Assembly (NCBI RefSeq): GCF_910592395.1
Contig: NC_088324.1
Coordinates: 11,744,953 to 11,808,952 of the forward strand
DNA from: Lineus longissimus
Lineage: Eukaryota; Nemertea; Pilidiophora; Heteronemertea; Lineidae
DNA: 64,000 nucleotides
Reading direction: 5' to 3'
Shown here: one piece after another, positions 23,471 through 36,300 of the stretch
How the letters are laid out: every line of letters begins with the position of its first letter
Position numbering within the stretch: the stretch's first letter is position 1
Made by a program: the position numbers and the translations under genes
The notes under the pieces: generated by a model
The model's database searches: none
What the model saw: only the letters and a program-made list of their open reading frames with translations
What the model was told of the DNA's origin: nothing

Positions 23471-25044
23471 TTTTCAAGCTGTGCTCAATTGCTCAACTGA
23501 GTTCTAATTGCTTTAGGATTTGGAGGTCTAGCCAAAATGGCGGTACCTACGGCCAACCCTTAAAGCATTTTTAATTCAAGATATCCCATTTCACGCCGCT
23601 GGTGATATCACAAGTGAGTTGTCCAAGGACAGAGACACTTCTGAGAAAGTCCCGAAAGCCCGCCCGAAAGGTCAACAATTTCGCCCCACCCAATGACGTA
23701 CGGAGCGATAGGTCATGGTCACACGTCGGGCCCTTTAAACCGCCTTTTAAATCCTTGGACTTTTGATCTGTTTTAGGGCATAAGATGTATTACGATAGAG
23801 GGGATGTCATAGCTCATCTGTGTGTCGATTTTAAATTCATTTTGTTAGATTCCGACGTGGTATTATTGCACGAATTTGTGCGGACGCTGGATGAGACGAG
23901 TGCGGAAAAGCAATGTGACCTCGCGACACTGATATTCGACACGGATAGCTAGAGGTGGATGCATCAATTTCTTCAAAATAACTATCGACTATCAAGTTGG
24001 CAGTTCAAGCATCCGGAAAAAGTCACGCAAGCCAATTTTTGGATTTTTTGATATAATTCTTTGTCTCGTTCAATATTCTGACCGATTTTACGATTTCAAA
24101 ACTCGCTGTTTGTGAAGCGAGATACAGTGTTTCAGCGACCATGCATTGCGCATGCATGGGAACATCTCGTAAGGCCATGCGAATGAAACTTTTGTTTTGC
24201 GTCAATATGATTGTGATTGGTCCGTCGTTCGTTCAGAGCCGCCTTTTGAAGTTTCATTATTTGGGAAAAGCTATAATACATCAAGATAGGCCTCTTTTTA
24301 CTGTTGGCTTTGACCGAAATACTTTTTTCTGTCTGTGACAAAGCTGATAGAAAAATCACAATTACAAACCCATGGGGGAGGGTCTGGACCACAAACAGTT
24401 TAAATTAGTTGGCCTCATCCTCGTTACAACATGATCTCAATGATTTGAAACGATGTAAAATCATTGGCCTTATACCAGAAAAATGGTTCGTAGCGTTTAT
24501 CAATAACGAATATTAAATTAATAATAACCTGATGTCTTTTCTACTTTGGACGCGAAACAGGAACTTTCATTCTCACGGCCTCGGACTTGCAAGTATATAC
24601 TTGTTGTTTTCATGTTTTGGTTCCAGCTACACCCCTTGTACCATGATATAAGGCGTGAGCTAAAACCATTGTAAAGAATTAAATACTGAATTAAACAGGT
24701 CAATTTTCTAATCCTTTATTTTTAAAACTGAATTCAAATAAATCAAAACTTTGATGAAATACAACATGCAAAATACAATACTGTCATTTTAAAAGTTCTT
24801 GGAAAGCCACTTATAAACACGAAGCCACATTAAAAACACATTAATCTGTGAAACGTAAAGAGGGCTGACTTGTCCCGTACGCGGATTAGATCGTTGTGAA
24901 AACACATTAATGATCACTTGCAATAGCTGTTGCATTAAGAGGACAACTTGGGCATATATGTTGTTTTTTTCATACAAAACTGACTTGCAGGAGGACCTTG
25001 ACTTCTCTGCACAGATAATTAAAAAAAACCCAATTAACTGCACA
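23471..25044. other. Intergenic, nothing recognised
   Basis: Short frames only, no domain and no clear splice pairs. A partly palindromic CATGCATTGCGCATGCATG lies near 24141-24159. I can name no mobile element here. Confidence 0.4.
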
Positions 25045-26107
25045 AACACTGGGTGATTTCAAAGTTGGTTTTGGTTTTGACACTGAGATTTAGTGTTAAT
25101 CTCAGTGTTAATCTATGGCTATTAATCCTGCTATCATATTTAAACGCACCAAGGATATATCTAGAACGATTTGGAAGGGCGGCCCGCCGTGCCCCTAAAG
25201 CGATGCGCCGTTCTGCCCTAATCTGTTCCAAAGGCCTGTCTGCCTTTTAAACCCACAAAGATGCCCCGTCCATGCCCCTTGCGTCCGCCTTGCCCTCAAT
25301 CCCCCTATCATATGAAACTATCCCGATTTTACCGCCAAATCATTCCCGTGTCTACTCTTAATTGTGCCGATGTTGGAATAACATGCTGAACGCCACGTGG
25401 TCGTTTGACACCAAGATAGTCATTCTCGCTCCCAGGACCAATATACTATCACAACGGTACACAAATAACAGTCACACAAATCGGCGGACGAGGTCGCCAA
25501 AGAGAAACACAAACGAACGGCCTACTTGCGTAGCGGGCGATCAGTGCGCTCCGCGGCCATTTACATAACTAAGGAAGCTCCACGTGCTTACTGTTTGGCG
25601 CGCTCGTGCAGAGATGCGGCCTGTCGTCAATAATAAATTATGGGGTTGTCTCATGTTTGTATTTATTATGAAATCTTCTTCACAATGATGTATATACTGT
25701 ATTTGGTGGAGAGAATATGATATACTGCTGGTATTTGAATTTGTTGACTGTATGAAAGCTCGGCCGTGTTTCCCGCCAAAATGATATGCAGCACTGACGA
25801 TCTTCTGCGTCTCAGTCTTATTTATTGGTAGGCCTATGTCATTCCGTTGATGCACGCAGGTTATGTATATCCAAGGTGATTTCCGACTTTCTGATGTAAC
25901 CTTGTCAGGCCTGTAGGCAGGGCTTTTCTTCTGGCGAAGCCTCTTCCAGACACATTACTCTCCGACTCAAATGCCGAGATTTATTCATCCAAAACTTTTT
26001 TGGACAAGAGCACCTAGCCCCTCTGCAGTTGTAGATACATCCCTGCTAATACTTTGTTTTCTCTTAACACTTACTCTTAAAACTGACTTTGAAATCACCC
26101 AATGTTC
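25045..26107. mobile_element. Possible non-autonomous DNA transposon with terminal inverted repeats
   Basis: The left end near 25047 (ACTGGGTGATTTCAAAGTTG) is matched in reverse complement at the right end near 26079-26105 (ATTGGGTGATTTCAAAGTCA). That is roughly 22 of 25 positions, enclosing about 1.06 kb. Just inside the left end is a perfect hairpin, CACTGAGATT/AATCTCAGTG with a 7-nt loop (25081-25107). The interior has no transposase reading frame. I could not identify a convincing target-site duplication, so the element call is tentative. Confidence 0.35.
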
Positions 26108-27422
26108 TAGAACGAGTTAAAAACAATCGACCTGCCTAAAAGTCATGTCCAAAACTGCCTCGCCGCACTGGCGAAAATCATTACTATAGATATCAGCATT
26201 ACTGTGATACCACAAGTGGCGGCCCATGGTGGCAAGCAGGGTGATTTTCCTCTTTGCTTTGCAGACAGGGATGGCCAAAGTCAAGGAAAGTTCAGTTCCC
26301 TTCCTCGACACTAGATGGCTCTTAAGGGGTTTCAAAATTTTGGTTGATGGTCATCGTATAATTTTAAATCAATAAATATCCCAAACCAAATTGAATATTA
26401 CTCATGATATGATATTCCATGCAAGCTTCTTCGACGTCACTATCTGTCTTGCCATCTTCCCAGTCAGTGTCCGATCTGTTGCTGTTGTGACGTCAGAGGG
26501 GTGGTGGCTCTGCCATGTGCTTCTCCCCTCCCTCCAGTATCCTCTGCAGCATGTTCAGTGAAACAATTCCCATCTTGTCTTGGTTGACGCTCCTACTGTC
26601 ATGTCCTCTTGTGTCCAACCTGTGGTGTTGTCTCTCAGGGATCCATCAGACTGAGTTGCGACTTTGATTGTCGGTGCTTTCTCGTCCAGCTTCTCCATAT
26701 ATATCGGATTGGGTGGTTGATGCAATCAAAACCTTCCATCAGCGACGTCTGTTTGCTTGACGATGTCTGTAGCCCTTGTACATTCAATGTTCTGGATATT
26801 CTCAACTTGGGTGTTTTCCGCGATCAGTTCGCGGGCTTGAACAATCTATGATGAAGAGAATTAACTTCGTTCTCTGATGTTCATTGAGGAGTGAGTGCTG
26901 GTTGTTGCTGTGCTTTTTGAGAGCTAGTGCTGCAAAGATCGTCTGCTTTGTACAGACTGACTCCGAGCCAATATTAAATAGGATTGATTGGCGTGGGATT
27001 TGCTACTCTTGTCACGATTCCCATGGCTTGCCTCTGCACTCTTTGCAGCCCTTGTGAGAGACTGCTCGGAAGACTAATTCTTTGACTACTCTTTCGGCCA
27101 GGTCATTTCTTTCCCCTTTCGTTTAATTCAATTACAGGACCAGGTTCAGACTACTATTAACGCATAACTCCGTGAGGAGAATCATGATACCTTCACGTCA
27201 AATAACCGTAGTGGTACCTTTGCGCTATTCGGCGAAAAATGTACTTCCCCTTCCTCACAACCAGCACAAATACGTCCCATTGTAGAGAGACCTATACAAT
27301 AGGGAACTATCATATTTTCATGATAGAATATCATGTATTTACAGGATTTTCGATGCTTACTGCAAGTTTGATTTTCTCAATTTCTCCATAGTTTAGAGCC
27401 TATCGAAACTGGGGCTTATTTA
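26108..27422. other. Intergenic, with a weak retrotransposon trace
   Basis: No gene recognised. On the minus strand at about 27050-26940 a frame reads LQRVQRQAMGIVTRV followed after a stop by YWLGVSLYK. This recalls the C-terminal end of non-LTR reverse transcriptases (LQRVQNAAARLVT...HWLPV). It is short and broken, so this is only a possible relic. Confidence 0.3.
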
Positions 27423-30400
27423 TCACATGCATGCTTCTTCAACGCTTTCTGCGAGGTCACTTTTCTCTATCCGTTTTAGGGACTTGACCAGGTCCCTTAC
27501 TGTTGCCTTCCTGTACATCAGCTTCCACTTCTCCAGGCTACGCTTCGCTCGGTCTTCTAGGGTCAGGTCAAACCTTGGGCTGAAATGGTATAAAGTTTGG
27601 TGAGGCCAAAACATACTTATGGTTTTTGTTAAATCTATCGTCCCGGATGTTCCCCACAGCTCACTGTTCCCCGTCACGCTGTAGATTGATGAAATAAGTC
27701 GTGATAGTGTTTTTGTTTCCCGTGTATGCTTTTCTCTGTGGTTTTGTGATCTTGACGACTTGGACTCTCAAGTAAGTGTTTGTGTCACCCTGTTGCCTCA
27801 AAATTAAGGAGGCCGCACAAGTTAGCTGTCAACAGCCTGAAAATACCTGATAATATCGAGTGTCTCCACATCTCTCTCTTTCCGTTCTTTCTCGCGCTTG
27901 TTTTGGAATGGTAGCGTAACGTAGAGCCTCTTCCAGTCCTCACCGATGTATTTGCTCACCATGTCCAGGGCTTTATCTAACGGCTTGGCCTGTTCTGAAA
28001 ATATGAAGCAAACTTGCCAAGTCACTCGACAAGTGGACTGAGATGATTCTTCGAGATAGGCATGGCTCATTCTACTGTGTCGGAGATTTCTGCATGTAAT
28101 GTCATATCATAAAAAGAAATGGTAACTATGAAAATATTAATGAGTGTATAATAAATCATAAAAGTATAAGCACATGTACTTTAGACCAACCATTTTTTCT
28201 CACTTCTCTATCTTTTTCAATCTCCAACATAAAATATCAGATGACTGGTAAAACCAAATTTAAACCAACCCGCTTTTCTTCTAATCTGTAATGTTTTTTA
28301 TTCCCCACATGAATATTAGATGAACGTAAAACAATTTAAATCCAAACCCTTTTTTCTTCTCCGCTTATACATGTACATGTACATCTTTTTAGATTCCCCG
28401 CATAAAATATCATCATTAAATCACCCCCGTTTTCTACTCATATATACATCTATTAAAAAAAACTAGAAACTATCAGACGAACGGCTTTTTCCCCTCATCT
28501 ATAAATATCTTTACTATCCCCCACATAAATCATCACATGAACTTAAATCAAACCAACCCTTTTTTCTTCACATCTATACAGTGGTTTTTTATCCCCCGCA
28601 TAAACGACCAGAAGAACATAAAAACCAACTTTAAATCAACTTTTTTCTCGATCCTTTATAAGTTTCTTTCAAGTCCCCCACATGAAATATCAGATGAACT
28701 TAAAACCTACCCTTTTTTGTTCTCATCTACAATGGTTTTTAATCCCCACATAAAAGCACAGATGAACATAAAAAACAACTTTCAACCAAACCTTTTTTCT
28801 TCTTAATACTGTGCTTCTTAATCCTCACATAAATGATCAGAAAAACATAAAAAATAACTTTAAACCAGCCCTTTTTCGGCTCACCGGTACCATGAGTCTG
28901 CAATACCACTGTGTCAGTCGTCCGTCATGGTCTTGGTCGTCCTTGAACATTTTACAACGTGTCTATGTAATACCGCAGCGTCCTTCTTCCGTCGTGGTCG
29001 TCGTTCTTTAACGATTCTATGTAATACCGCAGTGTCCGACGTGCGTCGTCGTCTTCCGTGAATGATTCACAAGCCCCTTTTTCGGCTCACCGGTACCATG
29101 AGTCTGCAATACCGCTGTGTCAGTCGTCCGTCATGGTCTTGGTCGTCCTTGAACATTTTACAAACAACGAGTCTATGTAATACCGCAGTGTCCGTCTTCC
29201 GTCGTGGTCATTGTTCTTTAACGATTCTATGTAATACCGCAGTGTCCGACGTGCGTCGTCGTCTTCCGTGAATGATTCACAAGCCCCTTTTTCGGCTCAC
29301 CGGTACCATGAGTCTGCAATACCGCTGTGTCAGTCGTCCGTCATGGTCTTGGTCGTCCTTGAACATTTTACAAACAACGAGTCTATGTAATACCGCAGTG
29401 TCCGTCTTCCGTCGAGGTCGTCGTTCTTTTACATTCTATGTAATACCGCAGTGTCCGACGTGCGTCATCGTCGTCCGTAAATGATTCACAAAAGCGGCCA
29501 GTTACTTGACTACTTTAGCTATGAACCTGTTGCATATCACACCCTAGTTCTTCTCATTTATGACTTGTTTTTATCATTTCCGACATAAAAGGTGAGATAA
29601 ACAGTAAAAACTTTAAAATCAATGACATGTCTTGATCACTTCAACAGAGAATATATCATATCATATTCATGAAACCAGATGAGGATTTCCTGGTGGTGTC
29701 TTGCCATTTTACCTTTCGCCAATTCGCCTAATGCCATTTCGCCTATATCATGAATCAACTCCACTGTTCAATAAAATTTTGTCGTTGGATAGCAGGTGTC
29801 GCCAAGTCAGGTAGTGACATAAACTATAGTTAACCATGTCAAAAAAATTATATGAAATCTTGTTTTGCACAGTTTGTTTGTAAATGGTTCAGTGTTTACC
29901 TCACACTTTTGCCCAGGGAGGAAAATATTGTTATTCTGCTGAACGATTATGTGCAGCAGTGTTCTCCACAGCGTTTTCTCAAGGTAGGGTGATACCCTTG
30001 ATTTTCATGACGTTTTACCAGTGTACAACACAAGGTAGGTTGGCCAGCAATTTGAGGTAGGGTGGCCCTATAGGAACCCTCTACAAAGTTCTAGGACAAG
30101 GTAGGATGGCTCTTTCAAGGTAGGGTGGAAAGGAAAGCTGCAAAGGTAGGTTGGGCCACCCTAGCCTTGTGGAAAACACTGGTGCAGGTTGATTTAAACA
30201 ACTCACCATATATTGTTAACATGCCGAAAGTACTGATTCTGCTTGTTACTCATGACAGTTGTCTCGGAGTTCATTTCTCAATCAAGGCCAAGTTGAAGAA
30301 AATGACTTATATTTGCTTTCAATTTCTGAGGCTACAGAAGTGTTGAGTTTCTGATGGTGACCATTGGAATTTGTTGGAACAATATGCATATATGAATAGG

Positions 30401-33345
30401 TGCCGAATTTTCAGACACCCAACCAAAACGCTAATTTAAAAATGATACGCCGCCAAATCATTAATTAAAAGACGATCCCAGCAATGCTTGGCAGGCAACT
30501 TCAGGACTTCTGATTGAATAAAGTAATATATGCTATCAGCACGAAAACTTATATTTCCTCGATTAAGATGCTTAGTGTGATTAAAATTCCTTTTGCTCTA
30601 GCGACCAAACATTCCAAATAAAATCGATATTGCTTTGTCAGACCAGTTTATCAATTGGAATCCTGAAGATATTTACTAGTTTGAAGGACATTATTCATAA
30701 CAAAATCTTACTAAGCAGTTAATGGGTTCGTAGTAAAATCATTCCGTTACACCGATGACTACACTTAATACTGTGGTTCTTAAAACTTACATAAATGATC
30801 AGAAAAACATAAAAAACATCTTCAAACCAACCCCTTTTCGGCTCACCGGTACCATGAGTCTGCAATACCGCTGTGTCAGTCGTCCGTCATGGTCTTGGTC
30901 GTCCTTGAACATTTTACAAACAACGAGTCTATGTAATGCCGCAGTGTCCGTCCCGCAGTGTCCGTCTTCCGTCGTGGTCTTCGTTCTTTAACGATTCTAT
31001 GTAATACCGCAGTGTCCGACGTGCATCGTCGTCGTCCGTGAATGATTCACAAGCCCCTTTTTCGGCTCACCGGTACCATGAGTCTGCAATACCACTGTGT
31101 CAGTCGTCGGTCATAGTCTTGGTCGTCCTTGAACATTTTACAAACAACGAGTCTATGTAATACCGCGGTGTCCGTCTTCCGTCGTGGTCGTCGTTCTTTA
31201 ATGATTCTATGTAATACCGCAGTGTCCGCCGTGCGTCGTCGTCGTCCGTGAATGATTCACAAAAGCGGCCAGTTACTTCTCATTTATGACTTGTTTTTAT
31301 CATTTCTGACATAAAAGGTGAGATAAGCGTTTAACCCTTGCTTCTGGACAAAACGTTTGTAATAGCCATGTTCAGCTTATAAAAGAATTTGTTGAAGAAT
31401 TTGCATGGGTCAACAGCTGACCCAAGAACGCTTCGTCCCAGGGCGGAGGGTGGAAGGTCTGATACAGAAACGAAATTAGCCCAATAAAAGGTTCTTGTGT
31501 ATTTATGCCGGTTTGAAATTGGTTTTTGGGTGGTATGTAGGAAAGGCTCACAATAGAATTACATTGAGATCCACACTCCCCGCATCTTACAATTTTCTGT
31601 CACCTTTGGTCATACCAGAAAGAAGTAACAAGTGTAAAGGGTTCACGTGTTAAAAAAGAACTGGTACTGGAAAGAGGAGTTCGATTAATGGCCACCAGGT
31701 GGCTTTTATCAACTATAGATATTATTCTTTTCATCCTGTTTTGTCTGTTTGCGCATGCAATCAATTCAATGGGTCCGAATTAAGAGGTCTCATGGGTGTG
31801 GAAGAGTTCTTCAGTTATTGGTCTAATTGGTGAGGATTTCCGTCAATTTTGGTTTAGCGCTCTTAAATTTTTAAATCCCCAAACCATAATTGACAGAAAT
31901 CCTCAATTAAACTTTACTTTTCACCTACCTTCCTCTGGCAAAACTTTCTGCGTGAAATAAATCCGTCTTAGGCTATCTGGTAGAAGTTTGTAATCTCTGA
32001 GTCGCTGAATCTCTTCGAACCTTTTACTGGCCCTTGTAATCTCTTCTTGAAGGCGCTCCGTTTCCAGATCAAACATCGCCAGCCTCTCCCCTGCATCCTT
32101 TTTACCCACCTCCGCTTCCTTAAGTTCAATCTTCGTCTCATAAATGGCATCTTCGTGACCCCTTTGGTCATTTCTGATACGGTCAATCTGGCGCTCACAG
32201 GCCTTTAACTCTTCATGTAACTTATCTGAATCGTGCTGAACATCAGTTAGCTCACTTTTTGTCTTTTTAAACAGTTTTATCGCCCATTCATCATTATACT
32301 TCCCAGGTTTTACCCGTTCGTTCATCCTATCATACTGGCGCTCGAGTTTCTCAAGTTCTAAGTCCTTCCCGTCCGCTGTCGCCTGGATACGTTCTTGTTT
32401 GTATTCAACAGTCTCTAAACTACTCCAAAATCTCTTTCGCCTTGCTCTCAAAATATTATACTCTTTGTGAATTGTTTCATGTTCCCTAGTTTTTCGCTGT
32501 AGTTCATTTGAAAGAGTTGCTTTGTGATGCTGGTGTTTGTTGAGTTTCTTCTGCGCATTTGCGCGCAGGTGTGACTCCACATTTGCCGCGTTGTGGAGGT
32601 CACGTGGATACATTTCGTCTCTCCTGACCCACGCTTTCATCCCGTTGCAAATGTTAACAATGACGTCACAAATTGCGGTCATGCATTTTTCCACGTCCTT
32701 GTAATGGACCAGCCAGTCTAAGAATGGACTACACTTGGTAAAATAGCCTGATCGCAAGTCTTTGAACAACTTGAACCATCTTTGTAACTCCTTCCTCATG
32801 TCAAAGATCAGATCGTCATATTTCTTTGCGATGGAAATGTCTACCTCTGGATCAACAACTTCAGAGAAACTTAGACAATACTTATACAAATGCCCAAAAG
32901 CTGCCTTGTGAAGTTTCCCATAGCAACTTAGTACATTTTCCTTGAACCCTCGCCCAGTTTCGCAGAGATCGTGAATCTCGTGGAACTCTTCCCTCTCTTT
33001 AATCCGTTTATCAACTCTACGAGAGCTCGTTGCAGTTTCGTAATCTTCCCAAGTGTCAAATTCAATAGTCTCAACACGAAAACTTGGTAAAGTATCTGTT
33101 GCGAAACTCACACACCTTTCAACACAGACGTCACTTTCTGATTTGTGTTTGTTTTTGAAGTCCTTGACAGCCGTCAGAGCAGCCTGGACAGCCGCCTGGA
33201 TGATCTGGTGTTCCTTCCCAATAGAGATAGGAAGATTGGCCCTCCCTTTCGGTTTCTTGGGACGGGGTGTAGTCTTCGTCATGATTTCTGGTGACGGAAG
33301 CGCACTGTCCACGCCGGAATCTGTGGAACTGTCCACTTCAGACAT
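27423..33345 (-). CDS. Coiled-coil protein with C-terminal death domain
   Basis: Three coding exons: 33345-31929, 27994-27847 and 27579-27423, phases 1 and 2 joining correctly, giving 573 residues. Residues 9-14 read DSGVDS, a match to the DSGxxS phosphodegron. A globular, Cys- and Trp-containing helical part (~70-270) is followed by a long charged coiled coil (~270-465: KLEKLERQYD, LKACERQIDRI, ETERLQEEI). Exons 2-3 form a death domain. Its first half is ALDMVSKYIGEDWKRLYVTL; its second half is SLEKWKLMYRKATVRDLVKS plus LKRIEKSDLAESVEE. Death domains mediate assembly of signalling complexes (apoptosis, NF-kB-type pathways). I do not recognise the N-terminal half or a named orthologue. An AG acceptor just upstream of the ATG (about 33381) suggests an untranslated first exon. 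The 3.9-kb first intron is full of repeats. Confidence 0.75.
28140..28868 (+). repeat. Degenerate minisatellite, ~75-85-bp units, in an intron
   Basis: Imperfect units each contain a CCCCACATAAA-like segment, AGATGAACATAAAA, ACCAACCCTTTTTT and CTTCTCATCTATA. About nine units are visible. They lie in the large intron of the death-domain gene. A single further unit lies at 30755-30835, in front of the second CGT-rich block. Confidence 0.65.
28869..29495 (+). repeat. Three ~206-210-bp CGT-rich tandem units
   Basis: CGGCTCACCGGTACCATGAG begins units at 28877, 29083 and 29293. Each unit contains two copies of TCTATGTAATACCGCAGTGT and stretches of GTCGTCGTCGT-type sequence, and ends in GTGAATGATTCACAA. 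Short frames in it look like proteins but merely repeat with the units. Confidence 0.8.
29980..30172 (+). repeat. Short degenerate AAGGTAGGGTGG repeats
   Basis: At least six copies of an AAGGTAGGNTGG-type motif (near 29983, 30031, 30053, 30099, 30117 and 30143) separated by 15-45 bp, inside the intron of the death-domain gene. No function is evident. Confidence 0.5.
30755..31327 (+). repeat. Second block of the CGT-rich repeat with the same flanks
   Basis: Two units begin at 30839 and 31063. The left flank (30755-30835) matches 28806-28870. The right flank (31262-31327: AAAAGCGGCCAGTTACTT, then CATTTATGACTTG) matches 29490-29600. The whole segment is therefore a second, partly deleted copy of the 28.8-29.6 kb segment in direct orientation. 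Confidence 0.75.
31328..31928. other. 5' part of the death-domain gene intron
   Basis: No gene. A GGCCACCAGGTGGC palindrome with a CTCF-like core lies near 31688-31702. Confidence 0.4.
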
Positions 33346-36300
33346 CAAAATGGCGCTGGTCTGACCTCTGATAGCGTGATCTGAAATGAAAGAAATGCTC
33401 AAGGTCAACAGAATATGGTAAATACCGCCGGTATGATCCCTTTGTCGTAAGAGAAACACGATAGTTGACTTCTGTCTTATTCATTCAGACCAATTCATTA
33501 TAATTATTGTACCACATGCTTTTAGAACCCAATCTTGGGGCACAATGGTTGGTCAATATCTGCCTAAAGAAAGTAAATATGCAACGATATGAGCAATCAC
33601 TTCATGAGAAGTCTGTTAATTGTTGACCATGCCATCTTAACTATGCCGAAATTGTTAATGCTTTGAAGCCAAATATCACATGTGATTAAACAGAGTGATG
33701 CAGGTTTCAGAAGACGAAAAAAAGATCGATTGGAAATGTATTAGCTAAATAGTAAATTCATACCATCTCACCCCAACACTGCCTGTACTGACTGATGCAT
33801 TTTTGTATAATTCCATTAATGATTGTATGTATTGATTCATGCAGGCTTAAGATGATATCATGAGCGATGAGTAAATACCGAATGGATGGCTTTGGGGCAT
33901 TTCAATATATTCTTATTGGACAAACATTCGAAAGAAATTAGGGTCGGGAATTCTTTATGGGATGTATTTGCTATGTTTAAACACCCCTAATGATATTCCA
34001 TATATCCATAATGATTTTCCATGGTCACCAAGCGAGGGCATTCACCGATGCTAAACAAATGTTTGGATATCTTCTTGAAGGACTTTGGCCCATCCTGACA
34101 TACCGTTTAAAAAAATTGTGTGTATTTAGCTTAGGCACCTTTGAAATATAGATTGTGTTATGCCCATTATAGCCGGTTGTGACAAGGGACAGACATTCAG
34201 ATTTTGTAAAGAGAAAGCTTCTTCGCACAGAAAATCATGAATTTTGCTAATAGCATCACCATTTTCTTCCGTAGTATTACTGAAAATATGAAGCCTCTTC
34301 ATTTTCAAAATCATTGGGCCGATCACAGGTGAGGTCCGTTTCGTTGTTCTTTTGACAACTTCTTTCAAGCAATCACAATTCGTAAAGATAGCGGCTGAAG
34401 CTTCATATAAAGATAAGAAATTTAGTAACCCTAACCCGGACTTTTCGGCTGGTTGTGACGTTTTCCTTATAAATAATGCCAATATGAAATGAATCAAAAT
34501 GAATATACTCAGGGAATCTCCTCGCAACATGTAGTAGCAATGATAAGGATATTTTCTTTCCTACAACTGGGAATAGAATGAGCCCACGCCTTCTATTAAA
34601 GAAACAGTCAGCCGTAATTTTCACAGTCCACTAAACCGGACCTTTGAGAAATATTAGCCTGGTGGAAGAGGACGATTTAATTTGCTCTTGGCGAAAACGC
34701 GTGATATCTCTTACTTCACCCGTCTCCAGGGAGACACTTTATCGGGTTATACCTGTTTGCCCTCTCTATAAAGGTATTCCACCATATCCTAATGAGATCG
34801 CATTTTATATTAACCATGCCTTTTTTATCAATTTACATCAATTGACTGCTAAACGATGTTTTTGATTGCTTAGCGTCTACAAGGCACTAATTTATATTTC
34901 TTTCGTGGGAAACTCGCTATTTCAATGTCACCTTGATATGATATTTTGTTGCGGAGAGTTGTATGGGAGATGGGTTAAATTACGGGCGCAAATGATCACT
35001 TACCGGTACCTTAGTTCCGGAGTTATAATTCAGATCTCTGTTAAAATTAGTGAATTCTTGCATAGTTTAATTGAAACGACATTAGAATGAACCAGCATCA
35101 TAATTTCTTTCTTCGCAGTATCAGTAGTGCACGTGTTAAAACGCTGAATGAATTTCCCTTCTCATCTAGTCGGATGCTTAACATTGAATAAGCAGACAAC
35201 GATGGGACGTCTTGTCAACTTCTCAAAGCGGGCCGGCCAGGAAAATATGGCTGCCTAGCAACGTTCAGCGATGTCGCGCGTAGATAGGCTATAAGTCGTC
35301 TGGCAGACTTGTGAAGGAATTTTTATTGATTGACAATAAATTGATCTAATTAGCATTACATGATGAACTACTTTCACTAATCTACTGATAAAATCATCGT
35401 TGTAGGTGTTTGGACATGGGGCAAGGCACGCTGTGTCAATTCATGGCTATTAGCAATATTTTAGACTTGTCTTTATCAATTTTTGCTAATAGCAAATTCA
35501 TTCAAGTAGATGGCATTTAACTTGGCCGATTCGTGCATGAGAATGAATTTCAAGCTGAGTGACAAAGTCCTGTTATTCGAGTCAAGCATCGTTGTGAACA
35601 AGACAGTCTGTAAATGTATTGGCGGACAAAATAAATTTCATAGCAATTCAGAAATGACTGTAGATATATTAACAAGAATGTGACTGATCCTTATCTGTGT
35701 CGTCTCTGACCAATTTCCTTGCTAACGTACACTGGTCCAAGCGGCCAAAGAGACGTTGATGACAATTATTGATAGTTCTTCTTATTTATCGTCTTCATCT
35801 TAATCAGCCGGCTGCCTGTTTGCGTATAACACTGAGGTTCAAGATGATCGTTGGTCTTTTCATAAACCCTCAGGTAGATCTTTGAATTTTGGGTTCTGAC
35901 AAATTTCTCAAGAAACGTACCATCGAAACTCATCCAGTTTATCTTTTACTTTTTTCGTTAATGATGACTTACGTGCCCTTACCATTTTCAATTTTCCAAT
36001 AGAAGAAAAGTTAGCAATGACACGAAATCTCTTTGGTTTGGCGAGTAATTGTAATTACATACACGCAGACTCACCTCCAATACTTTGTTGTAAAAGTCCT
36101 GATATTTTCTTAACGCCACTCAATCCGTCTCCGCCATAGATTACATTCTTTTAACATATCCAACTCGTGATAGAAACACAATAAAAATTCTTGTATTGTA
36201 TACTTACCAGCACAATGACTTGTATATCTCCGCATATGCCTTATATTAAAATAATATTAGCTTCGAGTTGAAATGGTAAAATCGCCATCGTAATCCTTCA

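Noticed and set aside
28869-31260. Repeated short frames reading MSLQYRCVSRPSWSWSSLN as small genes
   Set aside because: They recur with the CGT-rich tandem units and have no independent support.
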